A stretch of DNA of 41,347 nucleotides from Mollicutes bacterium (GCA_003551455.1 PUMR01000062.1:1-41347); one strand, 5' to 3'. Positions 7,399-19,706 are shown, counted from the first letter of the stretch. Notes: generated from the sequence alone by a model not told the origin. Numbers and translations are program-made.

Positions 7399-8346
7399 TC
7401 AATCCTGCAGACTTTGTGCGGCCGTGATGATCGCCGTGTTGTAGACATCGTCGATTGAACAGCCGCGCGAGAGGTCGTTCACGGGCTTGTTCAATCCGGC
7501 GAGGATCGGTCCCATGGCTTCAAAATTGCCGAGCCGTTGGGCGATCTTGTAGCCGATGTTGCCGGAATTCAAGTCGGGGAAGATGAACGTGTTCGCCTTT
7601 CCGGCGACAGGGCTTTCGGGGAACTTTTTCTCCGCGACGGACGGGACGATGGCCGTGTCGAACTGCATTTCGCCGTCGATGGCGAGTTCCGGTGCCTTTT
7701 TCTTGGCGATGCGGACGGCTTCGGCGACTTTCTTCGTCTCCTCGGTGACCGCGCTCTTGTTCGTGGAATACGAGAGCATGGCGACCCGGGGCTCGATATC
7801 GAACATAGCCGCGGCGTGAGCGGCTTCTATGGCGAAAACCGCCAAGTCTTTGGCTTCGGGATCGGGATTGATCGCACAATCGCCCATGATGTACTTCTCA
7901 TCGCCTCTCACCATGAGGAAATAGCCGAAAGTCAACGAGAGATGCGGTTTCGTCTTGATGATCTGTAAAGCGGGCCTCACCGTGTCGGCCGTCGAATGGG
8001 CGGCTCCGGCCACGAGACCGTCCGCGTGGCCCATATAGACCATCATGGTCGCGAAATAGTTGGGACGTTTCAGGAGCTCTTGCGCCTCTTCGTAGGTGCA
8101 TTTGCCACTGCGTCTCTCCACGAGTGCCTGGACGAACTCATTGTAGAGCTCCGATGTCCGGGGATCCACGACGCCTTCCGCGCCTGCAGCCGCTTTGTCG
8201 GGGTCGCCGACGAGAATGGGCTCGATGATGCCTTCCGCCGCCAACTTCTCCGTAGCCCGGACAATTCTCTCGTCTTCGGGCTCGGGAAATACGATGCGGA
8301 CTCCCCGACCTTCGATACGGTTTTTCAGTTTGTCGATGACTGTCAT
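7399..8346 (-). CDS. pta: Phosphate acetyltransferase
   Basis: Interconverts acetyl-CoA and acetyl phosphate; with acetate kinase (not in this window) it gives ATP by substrate-level phosphorylation during fermentation. The 315-residue length is that of the short Gram-positive form with only the PTA/PTB domain. Family stretches are VRIVFPEPEDERIVRAT, YMGHADGLVAGAAHSTADTVRP, IMGDCAINPDP and the C-terminal FPDLNSGNIGYKIAQRLG with GPILAGLNKPVNDLSRGC. AAAGGAG lies 7 bases before the ATG. It is a single gene with its own promoter and terminator. Confidence 0.96.
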   Translation of the reverse strand: MTVIDKLKNRIEGRGVRIVFPEPEDERIVRATEKLAAEGIIEPILVGDPDKAAAGAEGVVDPRTSELYNEFVQALVERRSGKCTYEEAQELLKRPNYFATMMVYMGHADGLVAGAAHSTADTVRPALQIIKTKPHLSLTFGYFLMVRGDEKYIMGDCAINPDPEAKDLAVFAIEAAHAAAMFDIEPRVAMLSYSTNKSAVTEETKKVAEAVRIAKKKAPELAIDGEMQFDTAIVPSVAEKKFPESPVAGKANTFIFPDLNSGNIGYKIAQRLGNFEAMGPILAGLNKPVNDLSRGCSIDDVYNTAIITAAQSLQD

Positions 8347-8370
8347 ATGACCACTCCTTTACCAAGCCCC

Positions 8371-8399
8371 ATTATAGTGGATTTCGTCCGTTTTTACAA
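8371..8399 (-). promoter_or_regulatory. pta promoter
   Basis: Minus strand TTGTAA (8394-8399), a 17-base spacer and TATAAT (8371-8376), 25 bases before the pta start. Confidence 0.82.
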
Positions 8400-8430
8400 T
8401 CGGATTCATGTGTCGGACGCATGCTTTTCG

Positions 8431-8439
8431 TGTTAGAAT
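8431..8439 (+). promoter_or_regulatory. Extended -10 for ppaX-HIT unit
   Basis: TGTTAGAAT is an extended -10 box 19 bases before the ppaX ATG. No good -35 box is visible (TGTCGG at 8411-8416). It is divergent from the pta promoter. Confidence 0.5.
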
Positions 8440-8457
8440 GGAACAGGGTGAACAACC

Positions 8458-9108
8458 ATGACCAAACCGAACACCGTTCTATTCGACTTGGACGGCACAC
8501 TCGTCGATTCCAACGAGATTATCATCGCCAGCTACATCCACGCTTATGAATCCCATCTCCCCTCCCGTGTTCCCGCCCGGGAGACCATCATCGAGCAGAT
8601 CGGTCCCCCTTTGAAAGACACCTTCTCCAAACACACTTCTGATGCGGATACGATCCAAAAGCTCATCGATACCTATCTCGCCCATTACCGGGCGAACGAG
8701 CACGCATACTTCCGCCTTTACGACGGCGTGACGGAAGTGCTCGAGCGCCTCAAGTCGATGGGGCTCAATCTCGGCGTCGTCACCAGCAAGTTCAAGGAAG
8801 CGGCCATGCCGAGCATCATCCACTTCGGATTGGACCGTTATCTCGACTGCATCGTGACACTCGATGACGTGGACGAGCCCAAACCCTCCCCACAAGGTGT
8901 CCTGAAAGCTCTTGACCATTTCGAAAACGTACAAGGAGCGCTCTTTGTCGGCGACAACGAAAGTGACATCCTCGCCGGGAGGCGGGCCGGCGTTCTCACC
9001 GTCGGTGTCCGTTGGAGCATCAAGGGGGAAGCCGCTCTCGAAGCTGCGGATCCCGATCACATGATCGCGAGGATGGAAGACATTCTCGCCATCATAGATA
9101 ACGAATAA
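8458..9108 (+). CDS. ppaX: HAD-family phosphatase, PpaX-like pyrophosphatase
   Basis: A 216-residue haloacid dehalogenase-type hydrolase. Motif I is LFDLDGTLVDSNE (Asp nucleophile), motif II VVTSK, motif III KPSP and motif IV VGDNESDILAGRRAG. The N-terminal cap stretch NEIIIASYIHAYE with IGPPLKDTFSK, and the C-terminal SIKGE, resemble PpaX, which removes the pyrophosphate produced by HPr kinase/phosphorylase. hprK is not in this window, and phosphoglycolate phosphatases are close relatives, so the exact substrate is uncertain. AGGGTG precedes the ATG. The HIT gene follows after 13 bases, so the two form one unit. Confidence 0.75.
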   Translation: MTKPNTVLFDLDGTLVDSNEIIIASYIHAYESHLPSRVPARETIIEQIGPPLKDTFSKHTSDADTIQKLIDTYLAHYRANEHAYFRLYDGVTEVLERLKSMGLNLGVVTSKFKEAAMPSIIHFGLDRYLDCIVTLDDVDEPKPSPQGVLKALDHFENVQGALFVGDNESDILAGRRAGVLTVGVRWSIKGEAALEAADPDHMIARMEDILAIIDNE

Positions 9109-9121
9109 GGAGGTCGCCACC

Positions 9122-9544
9122 ATGAAAGAAGACTGCATCTTCTGCAAGATCGTCAACGGGGACATTCCCGCGTACAAGGTCTACGAGGACGAACACGTGT
9201 TGGCTTTTCTGGACATCACCCAAGGAACCCGCGGGCACACCCTGCTCGTTCCGAAGAAACATGTCGAGAACGCCTACGAGCTCAGCGAAGAAGATGCCGC
9301 CATGTTGTTCAAGCGGGTCCCGAAGATCGCCCGGGCCATAAGAGACGCTTTCGACCCGATCGGTATGAACATCCTCAACAACAACGACCAACCCCTGCAG
9401 AGCGTTTTCCACGTCCATGTCCACCTGATTCCCCGCTATGCGTCCGACGGCATGGTCCTCACGATGAAGGACCGTCAGGGCGAATACGCGAAAGAGGACT
9501 ACGAAGCGGTCCAGGAGGCCATCAAGGACAGTCTCGGAGGCTGA
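9122..9544 (+). CDS. HIT family nucleotide-binding protein
   Basis: A histidine-triad protein of 140 aa. The catalytic loop HVHVHLIP (97-104) carries the H-x-H-x-H triad, and CIFCKIVNGDIPAYKVYEDEH at the start, with its Cys pair, is typical of the HinT/Hit branch. These proteins hydrolyse adenosine phosphoramidates and related adducts. GGAGG lies 8 bases before the ATG. It follows ppaX and ends at a strong bidirectional terminator. General family is certain; substrate is not. Confidence 0.93.
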   Translation: MKEDCIFCKIVNGDIPAYKVYEDEHVLAFLDITQGTRGHTLLVPKKHVENAYELSEEDAAMLFKRVPKIARAIRDAFDPIGMNILNNNDQPLQSVFHVHVHLIPRYASDGMVLTMKDRQGEYAKEDYEAVQEAIKDSLGG

Positions 9545-9562
9545 TAGCGGTCCCCCTCGCGC

Positions 9563-9596
9563 AAAAGCGCCTGCGAAATCATTCGCAGGCGCTTTT
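9563..9596. terminator. Bidirectional terminator between HIT gene and pepA
   Basis: AAAAGCGCCTGCGAA (9563-9577) pairs perfectly with 9582-9596 around ATCA: a 15-bp stem with A and T runs serving two convergent units. Confidence 0.92.
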
Positions 9597-9615
9597 TCAT
9601 GGCTGTTCCGGGGCT

Positions 9616-11007
9616 TCAAACGCCGAGATGGCGGGCGATGGTCCTCACCATGGCCCCTTTGGCACCGGTCTCTTTCTCGTATGCGGTGCCGGCGATGTCG
9701 AGATGGATCCAGGGAGTGTCATCATCCACGAATTTCTCCAAGAAGGCCCCGGCGATGCTGGCGCCGGCACCGACTCTCCCGCCGCTGTTCTTCATGTCGG
9801 CGACTTTGCTTTTGAGATCTTCGTGATGACCTGCACAGACGGGAAGACGCCAAAGACCCTCTTTGGTCTCCTCCGCGGCTTTCTGGAACTCCGTGAAGAA
9901 GTCGTCGTTGTTGGAGAAGGCCCCGGTGTGATGCTTTCCGAGCGCCCCGACAACGGCTCCGGTCAACGTCGCGACATCGATCAGCCGTCGGGCCTCCCTC
10001 TTTTGCGCATACCAGAGGGCGTCGGCCAGCGTGAGCCTGCCTTCGGCATCGGTGGAGATGATCTCGATGGTCTTGCCGGCGGCCGAGGTGATGATGTCGT
10101 CGGGAACATGGGCGTCGTCGCCGATCTTGTTGTCGGTGGCGGCGATGGTCACGCTGACATTCTTCTTGATGCCGCTCCGGACGACGGCTTCGAAGGCACC
10201 GAGCACGGTGGCCGCACCACCCATGTCCATCTTCATCGAGGGCATGCTGGTTACGGATTTGAGCGAATACCCGCCCGTGTCGTACATGATGCCTTTGCCG
10301 ACAAGGCCGGTCTTCTCTTTCTCTCCCTCGGCGCCCGTGTATTCCAAATGGATGAGTTTGAGCGGGTCCTTGCTGCCGGCGTTCACGGCGAGGAAAGCGC
10401 CCATGCCGAGTTTCTCACAATCCTCTTTCTCGAGGATCTCCAGTTTCACATTGTCGTATTGTTTGAACTTCTCGACATATTCGGCGAGTTTTTCGGCGTT
10501 CAAGTGGTTATAGGGCGTGTTGACGAGATCCCGGGTGTTGTTGACGGCTTCACCCAGGATGATGCCGCGGTTGATCTCGTTTGTGTCGGCATCTTTCGCG
10601 TGATAGTGGATCGTTCTTTCGCCATTCTCGTCTTTCGTGGTCGGTTTGAACCGTTCAAACCGGTAGGCGACCATGAGGGTCTGCTCCATGACGTCTTTCG
10701 CGTTGTCGGCGGGGAATGTGTCGACGAGAAGCAGTGCGTCGTTCTCCAAATCTCCCACGGCTTGTCTGAACGCCTTCTCTTGTTTTTTGGCGCTCTCGAA
10801 CGTGTCCTCGGGGAGGATGTGGACACTGGGGGCGGCGATGAGTCCCAAGGTGGCCACCGTTTTGTAACGTTTGCCCGCCATCTCTTTGAGCTTGCCGTTC
10901 AGTTTCTTGTCAAGCTCTTGAAACAAGGGCTTCTTTTCATCATGATAGATGATGAGCGATTTCTGCTCGCTCTCCAGGTGGAAATCCTGCTGTTCATGCA
11001 AGTGCAT
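9616..11007 (-). CDS. pepA: Leucyl aminopeptidase (M17 family)
   Basis: A cytosolic metallo-aminopeptidase that trims N-terminal residues from peptides, 463 aa. The M17 metal and catalytic residues are present: GKGIMYDTGG (237-246, with K238 and D243), KMDMGGA (D261) and STDAEGRL (319-326, D320, E322, R324). The last motif has Ser where most members have Asn. The N-terminal domain (1-155) is divergent, as is normal. GGAGG lies 6 bases before the ATG. The serS stop TAG overlaps this ribosome site and the gap is only 10 bases, so pepA is probably co-transcribed with serS and shares its T-box control. Confidence 0.93.
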   Translation of the reverse strand: MHLHEQQDFHLESEQKSLIIYHDEKKPLFQELDKKLNGKLKEMAGKRYKTVATLGLIAAPSVHILPEDTFESAKKQEKAFRQAVGDLENDALLLVDTFPADNAKDVMEQTLMVAYRFERFKPTTKDENGERTIHYHAKDADTNEINRGIILGEAVNNTRDLVNTPYNHLNAEKLAEYVEKFKQYDNVKLEILEKEDCEKLGMGAFLAVNAGSKDPLKLIHLEYTGAEGEKEKTGLVGKGIMYDTGGYSLKSVTSMPSMKMDMGGAATVLGAFEAVVRSGIKKNVSVTIAATDNKIGDDAHVPDDIITSAAGKTIEIISTDAEGRLTLADALWYAQKREARRLIDVATLTGAVVGALGKHHTGAFSNNDDFFTEFQKAAEETKEGLWRLPVCAGHHEDLKSKVADMKNSGGRVGAGASIAGAFLEKFVDDDTPWIHLDIAGTAYEKETGAKGAMVRTIARHLGV

Positions 11008-11017
11008 CGAATCCCTC

Positions 11018-12292
11018 CTATTTTATGATATCGGTACCGATGTAAGGGCGGAGCGCTTCGGGTACGATGACGCTTCCATCCTCTTGTTGGTTGTTCTCGA
11101 GAATCGCCACGACGGTCCTGCCCACGGCTAGGCCCGACCCGTTCAGGGTGTGGGCGAACTCCGGTTTCGCATCCTTGGCCCTGCGAAAACGGATGCCCCC
11201 GCGCCGGGCTTGGAAATCTTCGGCGTTGGAGATGCTGCCGATTTCCCGATAGCCTCCGTATGAAGGGACATAGACTTCAATGTCATACGTTTTGGCCATC
11301 GCGAACCCGAGATCGCCCGAACAGATCTCGACGACCCGGTAGGGCAGATCGAGTTTCTGCAGGACCTTCTCGCTGTGTCTGAGCATCTTCTCGAGTTCGT
11401 CATAGGATGTCTCCGGAGTCGTGAACTTGATGAGCTCGACCTTGTTGAACTGGTGTTGGCGGATGATGCCGCGGGTGTCTCTGCCGGCGCTGCCGATCTC
11501 TTGGCGGAAGGCCGTCGTGAAGGCGACATAATTGATGGGGAGGTCGGCGGCCGCGAGGATCTCGTCTCTGTGCATGTTGATGCCGGGCACTTCGGCGGTC
11601 GGGTTGAGATAGAGCCCGCGTTCATCCGTGAGCTTGAAGGCGTCGTCTTTGAACTTGGGGAGTTGTCCCGTCGCCGTCATCGCCCCTTCGTTCACGATGT
11701 AAGGGAGCAAGACCTCCTTATAGCCGTGCTCTTGGGCATGGAGATCGATCATGAAGTTGATCAGGGCGCGTTCAAGCCGGGCCCCCAGTCCTTTGTAGAT
11801 GACGAAACGGCTGGCGGAAATTTTCGCCGCCCGTTCGAAATCGAGGATGTCGAGGTCCCGGGCGACTTCCCAATGCGGTTTCGGCTCGAAGGTGAAATCG
11901 GGTATCCTGCCGACTTTCCGCAATTCGACATTGTCGGTGTCGTCCTCGCCGACGGGAATGTCCGCATGGGGGACGTTGGGAACCTCGAGCATGGTTTCCT
12001 TGATCGTCTGTTCGATCCGCTTGAGTTCCTCTTCCATGTCACTGATCCGCTGTTTGTCCTTCTCGACCTCTTCCAACAACGGACCGACATCCTTCCCCTC
12101 GCGCTTGTGGATGCCGATGTTCTTGCTGATCTCGTTCCTTCTCGCCTTGAGCGACTCGATCTCTTTCAAGAGGGCTCGACGTCTTTCATCGCTTTTGACG
12201 ATGTCTCGCAGATGACCATGGTCTTCACCGCGTTTGTTCAACCGTTCGACGATGTTTTCCAGGTCATCCCGCAACCTTTTCATGTCCAGCAT
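11018..12292 (-). CDS. serS: Seryl-tRNA synthetase
   Basis: Charges tRNA-Ser (and tRNA-Sec where present) with serine. The first 110 or so residues form the long antiparallel coiled coil that holds the tRNA variable arm. The class II core follows: motif 2 [21 protein letters not shown] and motif 3 [18 protein letters not shown]. Length is 424 aa from the ATG at 12292, which has GGAGG 7 bases upstream; a longer frame runs through the T-box leader and is not coding. pepA follows after 10 bases. Upstream are a T-box leader and a near-consensus promoter. Confidence 0.97.
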   Translation of the reverse strand: MLDMKRLRDDLENIVERLNKRGEDHGHLRDIVKSDERRRALLKEIESLKARRNEISKNIGIHKREGKDVGPLLEEVEKDKQRISDMEEELKRIEQTIKETMLEVPNVPHADIPVGEDDTDNVELRKVGRIPDFTFEPKPHWEVARDLDILDFERAAKISASRFVIYKGLGARLERALINFMIDLHAQEHGYKEVLLPYIVNEGAMTATGQLPKFKDDAFKLTDERGLYLNPTAEVPGINMHRDEILAAADLPINYVAFTTAFRQEIGSAGRDTRGIIRQHQFNKVELIKFTTPETSYDELEKMLRHSEKVLQKLDLPYRVVEICSGDLGFAMAKTYDIEVYVPSYGGYREIGSISNAEDFQARRGGIRFRRAKDAKPEFAHTLNGSGLAVGRTVVAILENNQQEDGSVIVPEALRPYIGTDIIK

Positions 12293-12325
12293 ATCATTTC
12301 CTCCTTGGTCCTTGGAATTGAGAAC

Positions 12326-12542
12326 AAAAAACACCCGTCCCCAGACAGGGACGAGTGTGTTGCACCCGTGTTGCCACCCTAGTTGGCGCTTGCGCGCCCG
12401 CTCTGTCCGGTGTAACGGCCGGTCCCGGGAAGTTTTCCTTCCGCTCCGGGGTGGATTTCGCCCCTGCACACTGCCGGTTCCCAGCACCACCGGCTCTCTT
12501 CGAGAGTGCATCGGGACTACTTCGCCCCATCGACGCTTTGAT
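12326..12542 (-). ncRNA. T-box riboswitch leader of serS (Ser specifier TCC)
   Basis: The minus strand holds the T-box core AGGGTGGCAACACGGG (12365-12380), then a 10-bp terminator (12332-12341 with 12348-12357) followed by six T. Stem I has AGAGAGCCGG and GGGAACCGGC arms; its lower part pairs TGCAC with GTGCA. The specifier loop has GAAGTAG on one side (AGUA S-turn) and CGAAATCC on the other, giving specifier TCC at 12453-12455. TGGC in the T-box can pair with a GCCA tRNA end, as expected for tRNA-Ser. Uncharged tRNA-Ser should turn on serS and probably pepA. Confidence 0.94.
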
Positions 12543-12548
12543 ACCTGG

Positions 12549-12577
12549 ATTTTAGCAAACTACCCCGCCGTTGTCAA
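12549..12577 (-). promoter_or_regulatory. serS promoter
   Basis: Minus strand TTGACA (12572-12577), a 17-base spacer and TAAAAT (12549-12554), directly upstream of the T-box leader. Confidence 0.88.
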
Positions 12578-12608
12578 TTGTTGCTGCGGGCGCGGTCCCT
12601 GGACCAAA

Positions 12609-12632
12609 GCCCCTCGCCAGAAAGCGAGGGGC
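12609..12632 (-). terminator. Terminator after gyrA
   Basis: GCCCCTCGC (12609-12617) pairs with GCGAGGGGC (12624-12632): a 9-bp GC-rich stem with a 6-base loop, 12 bases after the gyrA stop. Only TTTGG follows, so the T-run is short. Confidence 0.72.
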
Positions 12633-12643
12633 GGAAGATGACG

Positions 12644-15130
12644 TCATCTCTCGAGGGGAGCGGTATCGAGGATCTCCGCTTCGTCCCCGTTTTCCCCCTG
12701 AGGGGGGACGATGGCGATATTGGCGACGGTATGGGCCTCGTCGAGACGCATGAGTCGCACACCCTGGGTCACACGCGAACTGCAAGAGATCTGGGCGACG
12801 GGCATCCGGATCATCGTGCCCCGGTCGGAAAAGAGGATGGCATCCTCGTCACCCCGGACACCCCGGAGTTTCTGCAGGGGGCCGTTCTTGTCGGTGATGT
12901 TCAAGGTCTTCACGCCTTTTCCGCCGCGGTTCTGACTTCTGTATTCGCTGATTCGCGTGCGTTTCCCGTATCCTTTCTCCGTCACGATGAGGATCTCTTG
13001 GCGGTCTTCGTCGACCATCGCCGCGCCGACGACCTGTTCATGCTCCTCCAGACGGATGCCCCGGACGCCCGTGGCGACACGACCCATCGGGCGGACCGTC
13101 TCTTCATTGAAACGGATGGCTTTCCCGTTGGAAGCGCCGATGATGATGTCCATGTCTCCGCGGGTCAGTTTGACATCCAGGAGTTCGTCTTCATCGCGGA
13201 GGTTGATCGCCCGGATGCCCGTTGTGCGGATATTCTGGAAGTCTTCGATCGGGGTCCGTTTGACAAGCCCCTTCTTCGTGATGAAGAAAAGATACTCGGG
13301 GCGTTGGAAATCCTTGATGGGAGTCACCGCCTGGAGATGTTCCCCTTTTTCCAACTCGAGCAGATTCACCAGCGGAAGCCCTTTCGAGGTGCGGCCGAAC
13401 ACGGGGATCCTGTAGCCCTTGATTTTATACACGCGGCCGTAGTTGGTGAAAAAGAGCAGCCAGTCATGGGTGGAGGTGTAGAGGATGTGCTCCACGGCGT
13501 CGTCTTCATGCATCTTGATTCCGGTCATGCCCTTGCCGCCGCGGTGTTGTGTCCTATAACCCTCGACGGACATGCGCTTGCAATAACCGGCCTGGGTGAT
13601 GGTGACGATGACATCCTCCCGGGGGATGAGATCCTCGTCCTCGAGATCGAGGTCGATCGCGAGGGATATCTCCGTGCGTCTCTCATCGCCGTAACGCGCC
13701 TTCAGTCCCAGCAGGTCCTCGCGGATGACCTCCCGCTTTTTGTCTTCGCTTGCGAGGATGGCCCGGTATTCTTCGATCCTTTCTCGCAAGGTCTCCAACT
13801 CTTCGCCGATTTTTTCGCGTTCGAGTCCGGAGAGTCTCCTGAGACGCATCTCGAGGATGGCCTGGGCTTGTTCGGGAGAGAGTCCGAACTTCTCGACGAG
13901 TTGCCGGTCGGCATCGTCATAAGCGTTCTTGATGACCTCGATGACGGCATCGATATCGGCCAGGGCCTTGAGGAGGCCTTCGAGGATGTGGGCCCGGGCC
14001 ACAGCCTTGTCGAGGTCATGACGGGTCTTCTTGGTGAGGACCTCAATCTGGTGGGAGAGATAGTGGCTGATGGCTCCCTTGAGGGAGAGGACTTCGGGCT
14101 TGCCGTCGACGAGGGCGAGCATGTTCACGCCGAAGGAGGTCTGCAGGGGGGTGTGTTTGTAGAGGTTGTTCAGCGTGACCTCGGCGTTCACGCCCTTGCG
14201 GAGTTCGATGATGATCTTGATGCCTTCACGGTTCGATTCGTCGCGAAGGTCGGTGATGCCTTCAATGCGTTTCTCTTTCGCCAGTTCGGCGATCTTCTCG
14301 ATGAGGCGGGTCTTGTTGACCATGTAGGGGATCTCGGTCACCGTGATCGTCTGCTTCCCGTTTTGGGAGCCGGTGACCTCCGTCCGGGCCCGGACCTTGA
14401 ATGAGCCGCTTCCCGTCTCATAGGCCTGCCGCAGTCCGGAAAGCCCCATGATGGTCCCGCCGGTCGGAAAATCGGGCCCCTTGACAATGCTCATGAGGTC
14501 GTCGAGAGTGATGTCGGGCTCATCCATGTAAGCGAGGACCCCGTCCACGACTTCGTTCAGATTGTGCGGGGGGATGTTCGTCGCCATACCCACAGCGATG
14601 CCGGTGGAGCCGTTCACGAGCAGGTTCGGGAACTTCGCGGGAAGCACCGAAGGTTCGCTCTCGGTGCCGTCGTAGTTCTCTTCGAACTTCACGGTGTTCT
14701 TCTTGATGTCTTTCAACATCTCGACCGAGATCTTGCCCATCCTCGCTTCGGTGTAACGCATGGCCGCGGCACCATCCCCGTCGATCGAGCCGAAGTTGCC
14801 GTGACCGTCCACCAGCGGATAGCGATAACTGAACGGTTGCGCCATGCGGACCATGGCGTCATAGATCGCCGTATCGCCGTGGGGATGGTATTTACCCATG
14901 ACATCCCCGACGATCCGGGCGGATTTCTTGTAGGGTTTGTCGGGATGGACACCCAGTTCGTCCATGCCGTAGAGGATGCGCCTGTGGACGGGTTTCATGC
15001 CGTCACGCGCATCGGGAAGGGCCCGGGAGACGATGACGCTCATCGCGTAGTCCATGAAGGAATTCTTCATCTCGTGGTTGATGTTGATGTTGTTGATCTT
15101 GTCGAAATCGTTCGGTTTCATTGCATCCAT
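12644..15130 (-). CDS. gyrA: DNA gyrase subunit A
   Basis: Breakage-reunion subunit of gyrase, which introduces negative supercoils together with GyrB. It has the winged-helix/tower core with [17 protein letters not shown] near residues 35-51 and the catalytic Tyr126 in AAMRYTEAR. The quinolone-determining stretch [14 protein letters not shown] (80-93) has Thr87 at the position of E. coli Ser83 and keeps Asp91 (E. coli Asp87). The C-terminal beta-pinwheel has the GyrA-box-like QNRGGKG. Length is 828 aa. AGGAG lies 9 bases before the ATG. gyrB ends 13 bases upstream, in the same operon. Confidence 0.98.
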   Translation of the reverse strand: MDAMKPNDFDKINNININHEMKNSFMDYAMSVIVSRALPDARDGMKPVHRRILYGMDELGVHPDKPYKKSARIVGDVMGKYHPHGDTAIYDAMVRMAQPFSYRYPLVDGHGNFGSIDGDGAAAMRYTEARMGKISVEMLKDIKKNTVKFEENYDGTESEPSVLPAKFPNLLVNGSTGIAVGMATNIPPHNLNEVVDGVLAYMDEPDITLDDLMSIVKGPDFPTGGTIMGLSGLRQAYETGSGSFKVRARTEVTGSQNGKQTITVTEIPYMVNKTRLIEKIAELAKEKRIEGITDLRDESNREGIKIIIELRKGVNAEVTLNNLYKHTPLQTSFGVNMLALVDGKPEVLSLKGAISHYLSHQIEVLTKKTRHDLDKAVARAHILEGLLKALADIDAVIEVIKNAYDDADRQLVEKFGLSPEQAQAILEMRLRRLSGLEREKIGEELETLRERIEEYRAILASEDKKREVIREDLLGLKARYGDERRTEISLAIDLDLEDEDLIPREDVIVTITQAGYCKRMSVEGYRTQHRGGKGMTGIKMHEDDAVEHILYTSTHDWLLFFTNYGRVYKIKGYRIPVFGRTSKGLPLVNLLELEKGEHLQAVTPIKDFQRPEYLFFITKKGLVKRTPIEDFQNIRTTGIRAINLRDEDELLDVKLTRGDMDIIIGASNGKAIRFNEETVRPMGRVATGVRGIRLEEHEQVVGAAMVDEDRQEILIVTEKGYGKRTRISEYRSQNRGGKGVKTLNITDKNGPLQKLRGVRGDEDAILFSDRGTMIRMPVAQISCSSRVTQGVRLMRLDEAHTVANIAIVPPQGENGDEAEILDTAPLER

Positions 15131-15142
15131 GGCTGATCGCTC

Positions 15143-18135
<2,993 letters not shown>

Positions 18136-18155
<20 letters not shown>

Positions 18156-18366
18156 TCTTGTAGACCCCTTCTTCCGGGATGTCCACCACCGAGCCCGGAT
18201 AGAGTTTCCGGCCCCGTCGGTGTTCTCTTTCTCCATCCACACGGATATCCTCTTCCGCTAGGATGACCTTGGCTTCTCCTCCCGTGGTCACATGATTGAT
18301 ATATTTCAAAAATTGGCCCAGCGTGATCGATTCGGTCGCGATCGGAATCTTCTCCATGATCTGCAC
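18136..18366 (-). CDS. yaaA: S4 domain RNA-binding protein YaaA (RlbA)
   Basis: A 76-residue S4-domain protein that sits between dnaN and recF in most Bacillota. The S4 fold is visible in ITLGQFLKYINHVTTGGEAK and the following VILAEEDIRVDGEREHRRGRKLYPGSVV. Its role is linked to ribosome or RNA binding and is not firmly established. The start is GTG at 18366 with GAGG four bases upstream; an internal ATG at 18357 would shorten it by three residues. It is the first gene of the yaaA-recF-gyrB-gyrA operon. Confidence 0.88.
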
Positions 18367-18401
18367 ACATCCTCAGTTGTTTTCATATATATTACTTTGT
18401 T

Positions 18402-18410
18402 ATTATATCA
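18402..18410 (-). promoter_or_regulatory. Promoter of yaaA-recF-gyrB-gyrA operon
   Basis: Minus strand TGATATAAT, an extended -10 with a perfect TATAAT (18402-18407), in an AT-rich spacer 36 bases before yaaA. The -35 position (TTCTCT) is poor. The dnaN terminator lies just upstream, so the operon needs its own promoter. Confidence 0.65.
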
Positions 18411-18451
18411 TAAATACTATTACTAGAGAAGGTCTGTTCGACACCAAGGCA

Positions 18452-18480
18452 AAAAAAAACCACGAATCGTGGTTTTTTTT
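18452..18480 (-). terminator. Terminator after dnaN
   Basis: A 13-bp stem (18452-18464 with 18468-18480) with core CCACG/CGTGG, an AAT loop and eight T on either strand, five bases past the dnaN stop. It separates dnaN from yaaA. Confidence 0.9.
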
Positions 18481-18484
18481 GCGT

Positions 18485-19609
18485 CTAATCGGTTTTTACG
18501 GGCAACACGAGCTGCAACATGTCCTCGTCGTATTCGCCGGTTATGACGAAAGGACGTATCTCTCCGGTGAATTTTACCGTGACCTCGCTCGAGTTGAACA
18601 CGCGCAAAGCCTCGAGGATGTATTTCGAGCTGAAAGCGATCTTCAATGGTGAACCGACAATCTCGTCGACGGGGTGGACCTCTTCGAGCACGCGGCCAAT
18701 CTCGGGAGAGTTCGAAGAGATTTCGACGACGTTGTCCTGGCGGACATCGAGTTTCACGATCGCGTTCTTGCCGTCACGGCTCGACAGGAGGCTCGCCCGT
18801 TCGATAGCCGTGATGAGTTGTTCTTTGTTGAACTTGATTTGCACGGGATATTCCTCGGGGATGAGTTTGCCGGTCTCGGGATAATTCCCTTCGAGAAGCC
18901 GCGAGAGGAAGAGGACGTTGTCGTACTCGAAAAGGACGCGGTTCTGGTCGAAATGAATCCTTACGTTCTCCTGGTTGTTCTCGAGGATTTTCATGAGCTC
19001 TTCCAAACTTTTGCCCGGGATGATGACATTCATCGGATCATAGGTGTTTTCGAGTTGGATTTTCTTCTGACTGAGACGGTAGCTGTCCGTGGCGACACCG
19101 GTCAACTGTTCGCCGTCGATGGTAAAGTTCACGCCGGTGAGGATGGGTCTGTTCTCGATGGTCGAGGTGGCAAAGGCCGTCTGGCGGATGATCGTCTTCA
19201 GTGTGCGGACATTGACTTCGATGACCTCCGATTGTTTCTTGAAGACGATGTTGGGATAATCCTCGAGGTCGAGAAGGTTGAGGGTTATGTCGGAATGGTC
19301 GGCTTCGATTCGCAACATATTGTCTTCGCCTTCGGTGAGGGACACCATCTGGCCGTCCAGTTTCCTCACAATTTCGATGAAGTACTTGCCGGGAACGAGG
19401 ACGGAGCCCTCTTTCTCGATATCAAGTCCGTCTCCTTCCATCAAGACCTTGATGGATATGTCGGAGTTGCTGGTGGTGATGGCGAGGGTCTTCTCCTCCA
19501 CGTCGATCTTGATGCCTTGCAGCGCTGGATTGGGGGTTTTACTGGAGAGGGCCTTCTGGGCTATAAGAAGATGGTAGAGCAACCGGTCTTTGTTCACTTG
19601 GATGCGCAT
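18485..19609 (-). CDS. dnaN: DNA polymerase III subunit beta (sliding clamp)
   Basis: The ring-shaped clamp that holds the replicase and other enzymes on DNA. It is 374 aa with the three clamp domains; conserved stretches are LVPGKYFIEIVRKL, the middle-domain ENRPILTGVNFTIDGEQLTGVATDSYRLS and the C-terminal FVITGEYDEDMLQLVLPVKT, ending near the binding pocket. The N-terminus MRIQVNKDRLLYHL is usual. GAGGTGATGAC lies directly before the ATG. It is downstream of dnaA with a 133-base gap that holds its promoter and possible origin elements. Confidence 0.98.
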   Translation of the reverse strand: MRIQVNKDRLLYHLLIAQKALSSKTPNPALQGIKIDVEEKTLAITTSNSDISIKVLMEGDGLDIEKEGSVLVPGKYFIEIVRKLDGQMVSLTEGEDNMLRIEADHSDITLNLLDLEDYPNIVFKKQSEVIEVNVRTLKTIIRQTAFATSTIENRPILTGVNFTIDGEQLTGVATDSYRLSQKKIQLENTYDPMNVIIPGKSLEELMKILENNQENVRIHFDQNRVLFEYDNVLFLSRLLEGNYPETGKLIPEEYPVQIKFNKEQLITAIERASLLSSRDGKNAIVKLDVRQDNVVEISSNSPEIGRVLEEVHPVDEIVGSPLKIAFSSKYILEALRVFNSSEVTVKFTGEIRPFVITGEYDEDMLQLVLPVKTD

Positions 19610-19660
19610 GTCATCACCTCGGTTTCATTCCTACATTCTTTCTCTTTTATTTGTTGTTGA

Positions 19661-19681
19661 TTATTAGGGTCTTGTGGAAAT
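19661..19681 (-). other. Candidate DnaA box plus DnaA-trio (unwinding element)
   Basis: On the minus strand ATTTCCACA (19673-19681; one base from the local box TTTTCCACA) is followed by AGA, then CCC, then TAA-TAA. The order box, GC-rich bases, T-A-A/G trinucleotides is that described for the bacterial basal unwinding system, which in Bacillus lies in the same dnaA-dnaN gap. Only two clear trios are present and the box is imperfect, so this is a candidate only. Confidence 0.4.
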
Positions 19682-19706
19682 GGGGAAATCTTCGTATTTC
19701 ATATCT

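Noticed and set aside
9628..11028. Open frame antisense to pepA (466 codons)
   Set aside because: Covers pepA on the other strand with no start signal; pepA has all its metal ligands.
12293..12511. N-terminal extension of SerRS
   Set aside because: The in-frame extension is the T-box leader; GGAGG and the family N-terminus set the start at 12292.
12578..14404. Long open frame antisense to gyrA (608 codons)
   Set aside because: Same cause: low-complexity acidic shadow of gyrA, without ribosome site or recognisable domain.
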